Source: Apium graveolens (Eukaryota > Streptophyta > Magnoliopsida > Apiales > Apiaceae). Taken from it: a stretch of DNA of 64,000 nucleotides. How positions within the stretch are numbered: the stretch's first letter is position 1; the number at the start of each line of letters is the position of its first letter. The stretch spans positions 47,922,506-47,986,505 of the forward strand of contig NC_133647.1 in assembly GCF_009905375.1 (NCBI RefSeq), read 5' to 3'. This document shows, one piece after another, positions 24,532 to 36,435 of this stretch. A model generated the notes under the pieces. It was given only the letters and a program-made list of their open reading frames with translations, ran no database searches and was not told where the DNA came from. The position numbers and the translations under genes were made by a program.

Positions 24532-25283
24532 TCTAAGTACAAGGAACCTTGGATAATTACCTCACGATTTAACAATGCTTGGAGCTTGAATTTGGATTTT
24601 CTTATCCTTGAAAATGAAGGAAAGCCGAGAGCTTGATGAAGAAAATGGAGTGTTTTGTGTTTTTTTGATTTGTTTGCTTGGTTGCTAGCTTTTGTTTTTG
24701 ATTAATTATCTTTTTACCCATGAAAAATTGTGTGGTTATAAATCAACCAACAACACACTTGCTTTGGTCATGCTTATGTCACCATGTGATGTCACCCTCC
24801 CACCTTTGTCCTCTACTCATTGGTTTGATGACATCATCCCCGCTAATCTCTTTGATTAGCTTCTAATTACTTGGCTACTGACCGCTGATCTGTTATACGG
24901 TTCGCTTAACTTTCGTTTTCGTTTATCGTTTGAGGGATCATACCCGGGATCTTATTACTTAGGTTTCCTTAACCTTTCTCAATACATTATATTCCCTTTA
25001 TGATCCTCTCTTATAATCCTTGAATTTAAATCCTTTTTAATCTGTTACCTTATACTCAATTTTTTCTGTATCTGGTAGATTTCCGGGAAAAATCAAAGTG
25101 TTCGGATTTGGATTCTGGCGATCTTTACATACACTTATATACCACATAGAGTACTAATAATATCCCAGAAGATCAATAAAAGAACCCCTACATAGTGTGG
25201 TATGAAAATTTTTCTTATTCAGCATACTCAGCAAAAGCACTATTCATAAGGGTTTCAAAATTCCAAAAATTGGGGATATTACA

Positions 25284-28200
25284 GTCTCCCCTCCTTAAAA
25301 GGATTTCGTCCCGTAATCAGATAGAAAATGAATATGGATACTTTCTTAGCATAGCACTTTCTAACTCTCAAGTAAATTTTCCCACATTGTGGTTCTTCCA
25401 TCAAACTCTGAATAGTTTGATAACCCTTCTCCTAAGCACTTGTTCCTTTTCAATCTATAACCCTTCCTGGTTGCTCCATATAGGTTACGTCTGGTTGCAT
25501 GTCTATGTGCTCATACGCCCCTATTTGTCTGGCATCCGAATTACACTTCCTTAACATTGATACGTGGAACACGTTAGAACTTGCTACATGTTCGGGGTAG
25601 GGCTAGCTCATATGCTAACTTCCCAATACGGCTTAATACTTCAAAGGGTCCAACAATTCGTAGGCTTAGCTTTCCTTTCTTTTTGACCCTCATCAATCCT
25701 TTCCAAGGGATACCTTTAACAATACTAGGTCCCATATTTCCTATTCTTTGTCCTTTCTTATCAAATCAACATACTTCGTGTGCTCATCTTGGGCTACTAC
25801 CAGCCGTCCTCTGATTTAATCTATTATATCCTTGGTCCTTTGGACCACTGCTGGTCTAAGCATCTTGCGCTCTGCAACATCATCATATCATAAGGGAGAT
25901 CGACATTGTCTTCCCTCAAGGATCTCGTAAGGCGATACCTCGATACTGACATACGATCGATTATCTTAAGAAAACTTAATCAGCGTTAAGTGATCACTTA
26001 AAATTTCTTTCAAGTCTATTGTACAGACTCTCGTTATCTCATCTAGATCTACATCTTTTGCTTCTCAATACCTACTCTTTCCCAGTTCGTAATCGTTACT
26101 ATCTTCCGTACCAAATTTTATACTGATTACACTTTTGCTCGTTAGCGTTCTATAACCTTTTAATAATCGCGTCAACCTTAGTATCACGAACGCGTTAGAA
26201 TCGGAATACCACCATACTTGGTACCACTTCCTCTCTAGCTGCCTCCATCTTCGAAAGCTTGGTGCTTCATATAGAAGTAAAAGAATTTATTGAGAGATCA
26301 CTATGATCATGAACACTTGTTCTATTGCATAGTTAGTACAGAAGGTGGCCAACCTTTAGTACTTGACAAGCAATTAAACAACATGTGGTATCCTACTAGG
26401 CTTCTATCACACAGATAGATAGTCATTCGGCAATACCTCCCCTTCTGGAAGGGTTGTTCTTCTCAGCTTATACAAAATGAAAAAGGAGAGAAAAGAATGA
26501 ATTGAAGAGAATTGTATATATATAAATTATGCTGCCACAAAATATCTGGCTTGGAATCTACCTCTGAACTATAGAGGTTTGTCATAGGAGAACAAAATAT
26601 ATACGTATATATATCAACATCAGGTATTCGCTATTCCGTCCATCATTCTATGGACCCATGCTCTTCCTCGAGCTTATACACAATCACCTTTGAAACTCCC
26701 TCGATATCGAAACTCGAATCTGGGACCTCATTCTAGACATCATCGTTACTAGAATTTTATGCTTGCACTGCAACCTTCCTCCTATAGTAATACGACTCTC
26801 TATTGATAGAAGGAACAAATATTCAATAGGTAAATAATTGACCTAGTTTTTCTATCAAAGATAACTTATACGTCAACACGACCCGATTAGTGGTACTCAA
26901 TCTCAACATCCACTCCAATACAACTCTCACGGTTGTGATCAGCTCATTGCTCGCAGAATCATTGCTGCATTACTATGGTCCACCACTGACTTACTGTCAT
27001 CATTCACTTTCCATGAAATCTTAATATCTAACCATACGGAGTCCATACAAGTCGTATAGAATTCTTCTAAGGAGTTAACATAATCACCATTCATAATTCA
27101 TGAAGAACACTCCAAATTCTGACGTACTTTCATGACATGAAGCAGATAAAATTGCAGAAGAGTTTCAATCAAAGCAACGATAGCAGGTTAATACCATTCT
27201 TAATCATATGCCTTAAATAGAAGACTCAACTCAAAGGTTCGTCTAGTCCTTTTTGAAATATGGTCCTGGCTTATCTCAAGATAGTACCTTCTGAGATAGA
27301 TAGCCCGCTCATGGCGATTACACGAATTAAACCTTTACCAACTACTATTACGGTTGGGTATTGCACAGTCATCAAAAGGAATGTCAATCTTCCAAACCAT
27401 AATACAACCTTCACAACTTTAACCATCATCACTGTATTCCTTTGGCACAAGCGCCTATAATTATCCTCTTACCTTTAAGGTGTCGGCCACCTCTTTGGCT
27501 TTTCCTGATAGTAAAATTTCCTTATAGTCAATGTCATTTTAACCACCTCCAAATAAATTTTCTACCTCATTTCAATCACTGCTTATGTGAAGATGTTTTC
27601 CTTAAAATCTGATGAGTAAAAAAAATATCAGCATTTTTCCATAAGTTATTGCCTCAGTCTTTAGAGGTTAATCACTGTCACGACTGACTCTCAATCATAC
27701 TTAGGACATCTTTTATCTTAGGTCCTATTGCCCTAAATAATTTCGACCTTTACTGGTTCGATCCATACTTTCTCGTGGTTTAACACGTGCCCCACTTGGC
27801 ATTTTTATAATTACGTCACATTTCCTTTATCAAAATTTCTATTCTTGAGAACTTTGAATATTACCTTTCTCCTGGTAAAACCTCTAAGGTAATACTTAAA
27901 TCCTTCATCATGTACACCCTAGGTACAGGGCATATCAAAATACCATTTACTAATACTAGAACCATTGTCTATGTACTTCTGAAAAATTTCTTTAATGATC
28001 TTTAAAGGTTGTTGCTACCTTGATCCTTTCCAATTAATACTGTCAAAACTCATGATGTCCCTATTAAGGGTGGAATGCCCACCTTTATGCATTCCCCTAG
28101 GATTCATCTCAAGTTATCGAAGTTATATCCTTAATTCCACCTTTAAAAAGGTACTTGCATCCTTCCATGGATAAATCAAGTCATATATCCTTGATAGATT

Positions 28201-29945
28201 ATCTTATTCATCATTCCCACCTCGATAGTCTATACCTAATTTCATAATAGCATCCTTATTCAAATTGAGGTCAATCTATATGGCCTCCAAAAGATAACAA
28301 TGGTTATCCGCTTTTCTTTCCTGATTTGGTAATGATAACATGGATGTTCTGGAAGATATTGGTCGTCTTCAACGTGAACATCTTCTTAATAAATCCTCAT
28401 TTTCTTTTATTGTTTATCTCAACAGTCATCTCAATGTTGGGATATCTTTCATACATGGCGTCTCCCTTTCTGGATATCATGCCACCGGTCTTACACTTCA
28501 CATTCTTGAAGGTCACTTTCTTCATCCAATTTTCCTAATTTCTTACTTTCTTGTCTCCTCAGTCTATCCGCGTCTCATTATTTATCCTTCGAACTATCTC
28601 AAGGTTTCCCCGAATCCTCCCAACTTACAGGGGATAAAATATATGTATCTTCTTATGCCTTCAACCATCAATTTTAACTCATGGTGAATCACCCTCATCC
28701 TGACGATTACATACTTTTCTATTTCTATTACTATGATTCTTTAGGGTTTCCTCATACCCAACTCCCTTATTATTCCTCAAACTCTATTGCCTTTATATTC
28801 CTTTCCATTTCAGTTTCTTTTTATTTTCCTTTCTCTTACAATCATTTCATGAACCTACTAATTATTTACTGCAAACATCACGTCATTCTGGTATTCTTGT
28901 CCTCCGAACGAATCTTTATAACTTTTACAATCTTAGATTCATAATTCATCATATTCGTCCGCCTTTGTTCTAGCTCCAAAGCTTTTACACTATCTCCTTA
29001 TCCTTGGGAATGACTTTCCCGAAAACAATTGACTGAACTTTAATCAGTTTATCATAACCTCTGGCTCCGTGCCTTTCTTGGCCTTTCACCAGCGGGTGGC
29101 CTCTCTCTTAGGAGGGTAAGTGACAAAACAGTCTTTTGTAATTCGTCAATCATTTAGAATCTCAAATGATTCCTATATTTCCTTTAGCCAGGCTCTTGCC
29201 TCGACTGGGTCAGTTTGTTCCTTGGAACTCTGAGAGCTTAGCGACTTAAAGGTCCTGAAAGAATTTCACACCACATTGTTTCCTCAAGGTGGTGGTTAGG
29301 GGTAAAAGTATAACTTTTGTTTTCGGCAGGTCCATGGATTGCCCAATAGGAGTACCATCCTGGTTCTTCCTATCTTGCTCGACTTTATTTTCTCAGTCTA
29401 AATATTTCTTCCTATTCCCCATAATTGGGGTCATCTTTTAATTTAAAATCATCATTTTCCACTTCATTATATTCTGGGTTCCTTATATCTTAATTACGAC
29501 CTCCCTGACCCTAATCTTATTCCTCATGGGGCATAATGCTTAGAAAAATTTTGAGAATCTCTGGATATTTGTCTTACTTACTTTGCTTAAGTCTTTCCCT
29601 TGTTCAATCCTTGCATGATTGCAACTTATGAATTCTCAAGTTCTATAAACTTCATGACATTCTCTTTAGTGTTAATAGTGCAATTAACAATATGAACTTA
29701 TCACAAACAAACTGATCTGAACTGAAATTAACGAATATATACATAACCATTTGTTCGAGGGTACAACAACTGAACACATTAAAGAGAATTACATCATTTA
29801 ATCTGATCGCTTCTATCCCAAAAGTACTACCATAGATAATCATCTCGTCATTAAAACTAATCATTCATAACTTAGACTAATCCTCCAAAAGTGGTGCTAC
29901 ATGAAATTCTTGTCAGATTGTTCAGACTCTGCACACTATTATGGA
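25284..29945 (-). pseudogene. F gag-pol, heavily decayed
   Basis: Nearly full-length in size but without any long frame. Traces in the expected order are: GPY/F module near 25600-25700 (GPFEVLSRIG-like); integrase tail near 25870-25960; RNase H/integrase linker near 27480-27600 (aligns to ADALSRK); RT near 28000-28300 (aligns to the IDYRELNK region); and gag near 29160-29280 (DPVEARAWLKEI). Frameshifts and stops separate them all. The ORFs on the plus strand here are antisense noise. Confidence 0.75.
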
Positions 29946-30719
29946 TCAAGAAATGCGGGCACGCACGACATCCCTAACCTGCTCCATTAAAGCGGTGATT
30001 AGGTCTAGGGTAGTTGCAAGTAGATCTGGATCAATCTGACCCTCAAGATGGCCTCTAGCTGTAACACGGGTGGTAGCCTCAATCCTTTCCATGCTATGAG
30101 CTAATCCTGCCGGAAGTACCCCACCCTCAATCCTCGGTGCAGTAAGTCGATCCAACAGATCACTCCTAACATTACGGGCCTCAGACAGGCCACCCAAAGT
30201 CATATAATAATTGGCGATAAGAGAAGCCTGAGTGGTAGCATCTAGCAGTCCATGGGGTGCAGGTGGTGCAGACCTAGGAGATCCAGATGGATAACTAAGC
30301 ACGGTATCAGGTGACAATGGTACAGGAGATAAAGGTGGCATTTCCTCAGTAGGTGTTGGGCTCTATACAGGGTAGGGAACAGGAATTGGTGGAACCTCAT
30401 GGATGTCTTCAGGAACCTCTGGAAGAGGGTCTGATACTGGTATAATTGGTGCCATGGAAGGCCCCACTCCTTCTGCCCTCATTAACCTTTGTGCCCTTGG
30501 TAACTCTTCATCCTCTAGTGCCACCCTCGCGGCCATTCTTGCTCTGGTAGTCGCCCTGACTACGGTCATCAATTCCTCAGCGGTCCTCTCTTCATTCTCG
30601 TCAGGATCCTCCACGAGATCCTCCTCAGCAACAATCCCTTCTGGGATAACATCCTCAACCGCAACATTCTCAATATGAATCTCATCCGGTCCCTCGTTAG
30701 GGTACTCTATCGGATTCAC
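29946..30719 (-). CDS. F upstream ORF (ORF0), one in-frame stop
   Basis: A 258-codon frame with a single TAG near 30360. The 30719 boundary is a GTG and the frame stays open further upstream (VQEHQHEDVLLHVRDQ), so the true start is unknown. The first half is acidic (EDLVEDPDENEERTAEELM) then rich in arginine and alanine. The middle is proline-rich (PPLSPVPLSP), and the end is helical (SMERIEATTRVTARGHLEG, then LITALMEQVRDVVRARIS). It lies between primer site and gag, as in A and B. No known family is recognised. It is far better preserved than the adjacent gag-pol. Confidence 0.55.
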
Positions 30720-30965
30720 ATTTTGATCTCTAACATGTAATAAAACATCCTCATGCTGATGCTCCTGAACCTCAGGGTTCGGTGCCCCACTGCCCTATAC
30801 AAGAACGAACTATGTTACTATCATAATATTTATAAGGGTTCCCGTAAGAGTTTTAACTGTCAATACTATGTTAGGTAGCCCGACTATGAACTTGGCAAGA
30901 GTTCTTATTATCTTAGTAAACTTATTATCTTAACGTCACATCATCTCTGAGGTTTATAACGCTTG
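30720..30965 (-). other. F leader between primer site and upstream ORF
   Basis: Non-coding, AT-rich; the distal part may include the start of the upstream ORF. Confidence 0.5.
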
Positions 30966-30977
30966 GCTCTGATACCA
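30966..30977 (-). promoter_or_regulatory. F primer binding site (initiator tRNA-Met)
   Basis: The minus strand reads TGGTATCAGAGCCAAG, complementary to initiator tRNA-Met over at least 14 bases. It lies 4 bp from the LTR end at 30982. Confidence 0.93.
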
Positions 30978-32323
30978 TTTCTGTAACACCCCCAAATCCG
31001 GGGTCGGGGATTCGGGTTGTCACGAGTTCCATTTCCCTTATCAATACTTAATCTTAACAGTCAACCAACTACTGAGTACTGTGACCCCACAATATACACA
31101 CACACACCACAAGTTATAGTCTCAGAGATGAATACCCAAAAATAACACAAGTCATTTTATTCCACAATTATAAAACGTTACACCTTAAAAGGGTTTCTGA
31201 ATAATTTTATATTTCTTTGCCATTATTACAATTCATATAGATACATAAGTCTGGTACATCAAAAGTTGAAAGTCTAGCCTATTGGTAATTTCTACCTCAA
31301 CTACGGCGGCATCAACGCTTCCAGAAGACTGCGGAACGTTTTCTAACCGCTTACGAATCGGGAGCTTGGTCATGTTCATCTTTTCTATCTGTTGTTGTGT
31401 GATGAAAGAAGAAAGAAAGGGTGAGCAACAAGCCCACCAAAATAATATGTATACTGATTAATAATATATGAGCATTCTCATAGTACTCATTAAAGTCTTG
31501 GTCAAAAGAAATGAACCAAGCTGATATCTTAACGCGACCAAGTCGCAAAATATTCAGTATATATATACATATATACTTTTCACAATCTTTGAAATCCTCT
31601 GACATGTATAATATATACAGAGTTCTAGTTTATAACTGTATAAAAATATCGTTGCAAGGTGATCTAATATTTCTGACCTTGTCTCAACGTTTTCCTGAAA
31701 CCTTTGTCATTCATAAGACAATCATTAAATAGATATAAGTTTAAAAGATGAAGTTACAAGATACTTCAATATACTTATATCTTTTCTGAATACTACTTGA
31801 ACTACAACCGTTCAATGTATAAATAGTTCATCCCATAGATTAAGCTACGAGACAAAACTTGTATAGAATCAATCTTTAAAATATCATCAAAATAAAATGA
31901 AGTTACGAGATACTTCATTTGATGCAAACATCATTTTGAAAACTTTACCCTGCCAACACTCAACAATCACCCAACCGTAGCCTTTCTATCGAAGTGCTCT
32001 AGGTAATGTTGCAGAAATATCCAATTGGATGATGAACTCATTACGGGAGTTTACCGCGCCAGGAAGACCACTTACGATGATCAGTCGTAGTAGTACAACC
32101 CCACCATTTTCTACATGTAGAGGAGAACCTGTCGGATTTACTTGTCAACCGAACACTGGACTCCTAAGGAATGTACCGTCTTGCGGAACTTCCAGGCCAT
32201 TTGGGCCAATATAATAAGGTTGGGCCGGCGCCACTCGACCACTTACGCCACTCCTAGTTCAGATGAAATCCATGACTCTGAAATGTAAAGCTCGTCCCCC
32301 CTTTCCCCAAGTAGAAATTTGTT

Positions 32324-32350
32324 GATACGGCTCCACCAAGAAGCCGTATC
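32324..32350. repeat. Hairpin in the F 5' LTR
   Basis: GATACGGCT and AGCCGTATC form a perfect 9-bp stem with a 9-nt loop. Confidence 0.65.
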
Positions 32351-32901
32351 TAGTTGGAAAGGAAAACTCACCAATATTTCCCAGGCGATGCCTGTTAATG
32401 GATTAACTTGTTCCAAGAATTTTACTTCCCGATTGTTGGGTAAGTAATCAAAAACTCTTTTATCAAAACAGCAAACTTGTTGCGAATATAAAACACCCCA
32501 CAGAGCCGGATCCCTCAGGTTTTGAGCGAGTATTTAAATCCCCTTCGAAAGGAGGATCTTAAATATAAAACTGAGTTTTGGGATCCGCCCTAACCTTTAA
32601 AATCATTTCGAAGACTCGAAAACATTTTTAAGAATGTTTGGAGTGATGCTGATTTAGTAAAATAAATCAGTCCCAAAATATTCGAAAATATCTGAATATT
32701 ATTATTTAAATAATATTCCCATAAAGAATAATCTTTATAAAAATAATTGAAGTAGAAGTTTTAAAACTTATACTTGTAATGAATATTAAATAACCAAAGA
32801 TATACTTATACGAAAGTACTATCTTTATTTGAATAATCAAAAGTAAGTTTGATTATCGACACATTATTCTTTAATAAAATTAAGAATAATAATTAGTAAA
32901 T

Positions 32902-33178
32902 AATCGGAGTCATAAGTCCTCGAATGAATATTTAAAATAATATTCAATAATTAAAATAAACGGGGTCATAAGCCCTCGAATGAATATTCAAAATAATATT
33001 CAATAATAAAATAAACGGGATCATAAGCCCTCGAATGAATATTCAAAATAATATTCATTAATAAAATAAACGGGGTCATAAGCCCTCGAATGAATATTCA
33101 AAATAATATTCATTAATAAAATAAACGGGGTCATAAGCCCTCGAATGAATATTCAAAATAATATTCATTAATAAAATA
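32902..33178. repeat. 55-bp tandem array in the F 5' LTR
   Basis: About five units with the same 55-bp period (32959, 33014, 33069, 33124) and the same hairpin-forming core as the 3' LTR array. Confidence 0.9.
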
Positions 33179-34556
33179 AAGTTATCGAATAAACCTTATT
33201 TGATTCATAATTTTAAAAACTATTCATATATATATATATAAATAAATATATATATATATTATACTCGGAAGCATCGACTCCCGGTTTTAGAAAAATGTTC
33301 ACCTTTGGGTCCCCTATACTAAGGGTATATGCAAATTACCGCTTATCTCTAGCATAGGTATTATCAACTGAATCAACAGATATATGTATAAAGATTTCGA
33401 AACAGGCATGCATATATACCATATCACATGCTATAATATATCGCAAGAATTTGCTAAATAACCTTTAGGCATCTATCACAAGATAATGCATGTACAAATG
33501 TATACATCACAACAACAGTATAACGGATAGAAAACTTGCCTGAGCGACTGGGGGTTACAAATGGCTTGGGACGAGTCTGGTAACCTATAAACAACATATA
33601 AGTTGGAATTAAACCAAAGTCGCTTATGAATCTATATTTTAACCAATTAGACCCTAACGTTCGCTTTTGCGCTTAACGATTCACTTAAGTCGCTCGAGTA
33701 CCCTCGGCTCCACCATTTTTAATAAATTAACCATTAAGGGTTTTAAGGTGATTCTTTCGCGAGTGCCTTACCAACTGCATAATACACTTCATATAAATGT
33801 TTCTTACTCCAATTAGTCCTTTAAGGTCTTTAACCTATGTTTCAAAGTAAGGCGAGTGGTAACGGTTCGTTCGCGAAACGACGTTACTTATAACGGTCGT
33901 TTCTCCTAAACCATATAACGGATTTAAACGAACCACATATCAAAACGAAGCTCGTAACATAAAATATCTAATCATGGCAATGATCAAAACCTAGCAGTGA
34001 GTTCACGGGTCCTAATGTTAAGAGCAAAAATAGTCTAAAGTAAATCGGACATTACGACGGCTATGTTTACGCGATTACCAATTTTATTCTACTCCAGACC
34101 AACCCACAATCAACCCACAATCACAACCCAATCAAAACTCCATCCATAATTCACCATAACAGCCCCAACAACTCAATATTATCCATTTATACTATTCTCA
34201 AACATGAATTTAAACTATACTTAAGTTAATTAATCAAAAATCCAAGAATTACCACTCCAAAAACTTCACAAAACCAACTAATCTCTACATTCACAACAAA
34301 CAAGCCTCTCATGAATTATAACAACAAAACTAAACCTAATTACTCAAATAAAGTTAGGGTTTGGAGGGGTTATACCTTCCTTGGAGAGTGGAGAATCAAT
34401 TAATTAGCTTGGAATCACCCTTAAAAGTCCTTATCCAAGCTTAATCTAAACAAAAACTCAAGAACAAAAATTTTAGTTCTTGAAAAACACCATTCACCAT
34501 CTTCTTCCATGATTTTTAGGAAGAGATTGTGAAGGAATTTGGAGCTTAGATTCATA

Positions 34557-34567
34557 GGATATTTATA
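34557..34567 (-). promoter_or_regulatory. Possible TATA box of the F 5' LTR
   Basis: TATAAATATCC on the minus strand, 753 bp from the LTR 5' end, matching the 3' LTR copy. Confidence 0.4.
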
Positions 34568-35320
34568 TCAAAGTACAAGGAACCTTGGATAATTACCTCA
34601 CGATTTAACAATGCTTGGAGCTTGAATTTGGATTTTCTTATCCTTGAAAATGAAGGAAAGTCGAGAGCTTGATGAAGAAAATGGAGTGTTTTGTGTTTTT
34701 TTGATTTGTTTGCTTGGTTGCTAGCTTTTGGTTTTGATTAATTACCTTTTTACCCATGAAAAATTGTGTGGTTATAAATCAACCAACAACACACTTGCTT
34801 TGGTCATGGTTATGTCACCATGTGATGTCACCCTCCCACCTTTCTCCTGTTCTCATTGGTTTGATGACATCATCCCCACTAATCTCTTTGATTAACTTCT
34901 AATTACTTGGCTACTGATCGCTGATCTGTTATACGGTTCGCTTAACTTTCGTTTTCGTTTATCGTTTGAGGGATCATACCCGCGATCTTATTACTTAGGT
35001 TTCCTTAACCTTTCTCAATACATTATATTCCCTTTATGATCCTCTCTTATAATCCTTGAATTTAAATCCTTTTTATTCTGTTACCTTATACTCAATTTTT
35101 TCTGTATCTGGTAGATTTCCGGGAAAAATCAAAGTGTTCGGATTTGGATTCTGATGATCTTTACATACACTTATATACCACATAGAGTACTAATAATATA
35201 CCAGAAGATCAATAAAAGAACCCCTACATAGTGTGGTATGAAAAGTTTTCTTATTCAGCATACTCAACAAAAGCACTATTCATAAGGGTTTCAAAAATCT
35301 CAAATATTGGGGTTATTATA

Positions 35321-35558
35321 ATTCTGGAAAAGAAAAAAGTACTGATATATATATAGATCAAAGTTTTGGTAGTACAAGCGTGAAAGCGCTTTAAAAGTAA
35401 AAGCAAAAAGGGGTACAACAGGCCTACACACTACTCAGCAGATCTAGTCTATAAATACAAGCCAAAAGTCTATTGATACACACTACACACTACTGTACAT
35501 AATAAAACAACCACAACTCTGGCTCAGCATCTCTAACTCTGCATCTCTGTTTCTAGCT
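35321..35558 (-). other. B leader, right part (starts with TSD ATTCT)
   Basis: Non-coding leader between B's upstream ORF and the F insertion. The first five bases are the second copy of F's TSD. Confidence 0.7.
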
Positions 35559-36071
35559 CTAAGGAAACTCTGGTCCACCAAGCCTCTCAAGATCCTCCAT
35601 CACCTCTCTGGCCCATCCCATAAGAGCATCAGGGCTTGCATACTCACATGTAGCTCCATGTAATCTTGCCTCAAGAACCCTCCGTGTCACATGAATCTCT
35701 TCCTGAAGCTCCCTCACACTCCTGTCAACATCTATAGTCCTCACTACATGCTGAAGCTCTCGAATCTGTGCCAACAAGGCCTCACACTCCAAAAAAAGGG
35801 CCTCATACCGGAAATAAGGAACATGATGTGGAGTAAACTGAAATGGTAAACCCGCAACTGAATTCCCAGTAGAATCTGAACCAGCAGGTGGGGGTACTCG
35901 GATAGGTGGCCTCATACCAGGAGGTATAATAGTCCGCAGTGGTATAGCCTCTGTCACAACAGGAGGGAGTATAGCCAACACCGGTGGAAGAACAAGACGC
36001 AGATCAGCTGACGGTCCTCCTACTGAAGGCTCTGAATGATCAGATGGTACTGGAATGATAGAATATGCCAT
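35559..36071 (-). CDS. B upstream ORF (ORF0), 170 aa, unknown function
   Basis: An uninterrupted ORF with a true ATG (MAYSIIPVPSDHSEPS). The first 80 residues are rich in proline, valine and glycine and look disordered (LPPVLAILPPVVTEAIPLRT, then PPIRVPPPAGSDS). The second half is predicted helical: YEALFLECEALLAQIRELQ, SVRELQEEIHVTRRVLEARL and a hydrophobic end. No zinc finger, signal peptide or membrane segment is seen. It lies between primer site and gag, in element sense. A and F carry ORFs of similar layout at the same place. It is intact although B's gag-pol has several lesions. Function unknown. Confidence 0.6.
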   Translation of the reverse strand: MAYSIIPVPSDHSEPSVGGPSADLRLVLPPVLAILPPVVTEAIPLRTIIPPGMRPPIRVPPPAGSDSTGNSVAGLPFQFTPHHVPYFRYEALFLECEALLAQIRELQHVVRTIDVDRSVRELQEEIHVTRRVLEARLHGATCEYASPDALMGWAREVMEDLERLGGPEFP

Positions 36072-36253
36072 CTCTACTATCTAAAAATCATATCGCAAGA
36101 ATAAGAATCTCGAATCACCTCACGAATCATACTAACACCTATTATTCAATCGCACTCAACCTCTCGACATTCTATCTTTCTATTCTTACTTCTAATCCTA
36201 ACCCACTACCCATTCCCGACAATCTAGGCTTGTGTCAGTGACTTATAATATAT

Positions 36254-36266
36254 GGCTCTAATACCA
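36254..36266 (-). promoter_or_regulatory. B primer binding site (initiator tRNA-Met, one change)
   Basis: The minus strand reads TGGTATTAGAGCC, matching the initiator tRNA-Met complement except for one C-to-T change. It lies 4 bp from the LTR end at 36271. Confidence 0.88.
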
Positions 36267-36356
36267 AACCTGTGGCGCCTTTCAAACCCGGGTCAGAAGT
36301 TTGGGGTCCACAACAATCACACACAATATATATACCTGCTTATAACAATAATTAAG

Positions 36357-36435
<79 letters not shown>
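36357..36435. repeat. (TAA)26 microsatellite
   Basis: A near-pure 79-bp triplet run close to the 3' end of B's 5' LTR. In solo LTR J the same place (about 45600-45630) has only a short imperfect version. Confidence 0.95.

Larger units (their letters stand above)
20986..25283 (-). repeat. F 3' LTR, 4.3 kb
   Basis: It runs from TGTAACACCCCCAAATCC to GGGGATATTACA. It carries a 55-bp tandem array (22905-23180), an (AT)22 run, and a hairpin near 22329-22351. A (TG)-rich inverted end is shared with solo LTR I. No gene. Confidence 0.93.
20986..35320 (-). mobile_element. F: Tekay-like element, complete structure, dead gag-pol
   Basis: A 14.3-kb element on the minus strand with LTRs 20986-25283 and 30982-35320 and the 5-bp TSD ATTCT on both sides (20981-20985, 35321-35325). 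The primer site is at 30966-30977 and the polypurine tract is just right of 25283. The LTRs are nearly identical: about five differences in the first 310 aligned bases, plus a deletion of about 37 bp in the left copy near 23757. Yet the internal gag-pol is unreadable in any long frame. It is the youngest two-LTR insertion visible and probably moved with proteins supplied in trans. Confidence 0.93.
30982..35320 (-). repeat. F 5' LTR, 4.3 kb
   Basis: The partner of 20986-25283. It starts TGTAACACCCCC and ends GGGTTATTATA, where the expected terminal ACA has become ATA. It keeps a block of about 37 bp near 33758 that the left LTR has lost; solo LTR I also has this block, so it is ancestral. Confidence 0.93.

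Noticed and set aside
28326..28944. Overlapping plus-strand ORFs of 70 to 115 aa
   Set aside because: They are antisense to decayed F pol, resemble no family, and have the composition of random AT-rich sequence.
30403..30678. Plus-strand serine/alanine-rich ORF
   Set aside because: It is antisense to the upstream ORF of F and reflects its glutamate- and arginine-rich codons.
30961..30981. tRNA-Met-like sequence GGCTCTGATACCA
   Set aside because: Only the tRNA 3' end is present, next to an LTR; it is a primer binding site, as are 11271-11282 and 36254-36266.
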